NCBI GenBank assembly: GCA_013812805.1
Contig: JACCSV010000042.1
Location: forward strand, 1 to 7,978
Length of the DNA stretch: 7,978 nucleotides
DNA from: Sphingomonas sp.
Lineage (GTDB): Bacteria > Pseudomonadota > Alphaproteobacteria > Sphingomonadales > Sphingomonadaceae
Reading direction: 5' to 3'
Below the pieces are notes generated by a model, which saw only the letters and a list, made by a program, of their open reading frames with translations, was not told the origin of the DNA and did no database searches. The position numbers and the translations under genes are program-made. Positions 7,448 through 7,978 of this stretch are shown in pieces (positions within the stretch are counted from its first letter, which is position 1; each line of letters starts with the position of its first letter).

Positions 7448-7978
7448 CCTCCGCAGCCCAGCAAGATCAGAAGCGGGGGGACGGCGCAGCATCGCGCCCG
7501 CCGGCCGACGGCGTGGCCAGGCCCGCGCTGCAGCTGGCACAGACCTGTTTCCTGAGCATGGTTGCCCTGCTCGTCTGGATGAAGACCCCGATTACCATCG
7601 CCGGTCTCAACGCCTATCCGGCGGACTTCCTGTTCGTCGCCACTGCCCTGGTGTGGAGTGTCGCGCTGCTTCGCAAAGAGACGGAATTGCGATGGCACCG
7701 CGCCTACTGACTGCTCGGCCTGTACTTCGCGGCGATGGCCTTCTCCGTCCCGCAATCGATGGACCCGCGGCACAGCGCTTTCAAGCTTCTGACTCAGGTC
7801 TATTTGCTGGGTCTGCCCGTGCTGGCGTTCAACCTGTTCCGGACGATGGAGGATCTCAGGAGGGTGGCGTGGTGGTGGGTGGCGTCGGCTGGCGTGATGG
7901 TCGGCTTCGGCGTCGCCACACTGCTGCTGTTCCCGTTCCTTGGGCCGGACGGGATTCTCGATTGGCCGCTCCATCATT
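7444..7978 (+). pseudogene. O-antigen ligase/polymerase-like membrane protein, interrupted by in-frame TGA, partial
   Basis: The frame starts at GTG 7444, gives 88 residues, and stops at TGA 7708-7710. The same frame then runs open for 89 more codons to the window edge. The first part has a polar tail (1-28) and hydrophobic segments around 33-47 (TCFLSMVALLVWM) and 60-76 (ADFLFVATALVWSVALL), ending ELRWHRAY. After the TGA come further membrane-like segments: LLGLYFAAMAFSV, TQVYLLGLPVLAFNLF and VASAGVMVGFGVATLLLFPFL, then LGPDGILDWPLHH. I recognise this pattern (FKLLTQVYLLGLPVLAFNLFRT..DLRR, then LLLFPFLGPD) as similar to sphingomonad O-antigen ligase family proteins. These polymerise or attach surface polysaccharide at the periplasmic face of the inner membrane. 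A Trp (TGG) at the TGA position would restore the chain. No good ribosome binding site precedes the GTG, and no restart site with one follows the TGA. The family is a moderate-confidence call; the interruption is directly visible. Confidence 0.6.

Noticed and set aside
7708..7710. TGA read as selenocysteine
   Set aside because: The protein resembles a polysaccharide ligase/polymerase, not a redox enzyme. No obvious selenocysteine-insertion hairpin follows, and Trp (TGG) is the natural residue for this hydrophobic position.
7324..7977. A 217-codon open frame on the minus strand at the right end
   Set aside because: Its translation is polar and low in complexity (many Q, H, R, P). The plus strand here encodes coherent membrane segments that continue across the TGA, so the plus strand is the real one.

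Overview
The window is gene-dense, high-GC DNA that looks like an alphaproteobacterial chromosome, most likely from a sphingomonad. The grounds are a leucyl-transferase (Bpt) of the alphaproteobacterial type, a single-chain hydratase/dehydrogenase beta-oxidation enzyme, GTG starts, and a G-rich inverted repeat of a kind I associate with Sphingomonas intergenic regions. The genus is inferred from the feel of the sequences, not from a search.

Layout, left to right. Positions 1-627 hold the C-terminal part of a PLP-dependent threonine ammonia-lyase with an ACT domain. Two back-to-back hairpins follow (633-680). Positions 741-1550 encode Bpt, which marks proteins for N-degron degradation. A 156-bp gap then carries a long imperfect inverted repeat; each arm contains a textbook G-quadruplex motif, on opposite strands. 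Positions 1707-3761 encode a bifunctional enoyl-CoA hydratase/3-hydroxyacyl-CoA dehydrogenase (FadJ/FadB type). It meets, tail to tail with an 11-bp overlap, a minus-strand MFS transporter (3751-4962). Divergent from the transporter is a MarR-type repressor (5040-5471). The gap between them holds a perfect TTGACA box overlapped by a palindrome, the usual layout of a self-regulated efflux pair. Positions 5550-7388 encode the ribosome-associated GTPase TypA/BipA, preceded by a leader hairpin that could cover its weak ribosome binding site.

The right end (7444-7978) is the start of a polytopic membrane protein resembling the O-antigen ligase/polymerase (Wzy/WaaL-like) family. Its reading frame is broken by one in-frame TGA at 7708-7710, after which the same frame continues with membrane segments to the window edge. 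It is probably a recent pseudogene.

Most genes are independent housekeeping functions: amino-acid catabolism, protein turnover, fatty-acid oxidation and ribosome biogenesis. The only clear functional pair is marR-MFS. I saw no tRNA, rRNA, CRISPR array, insertion sequence or phage gene, and no convincing new multi-gene system. The most notable items are the interrupted membrane gene, the paired G-quadruplex repeat and the marR-MFS control region.
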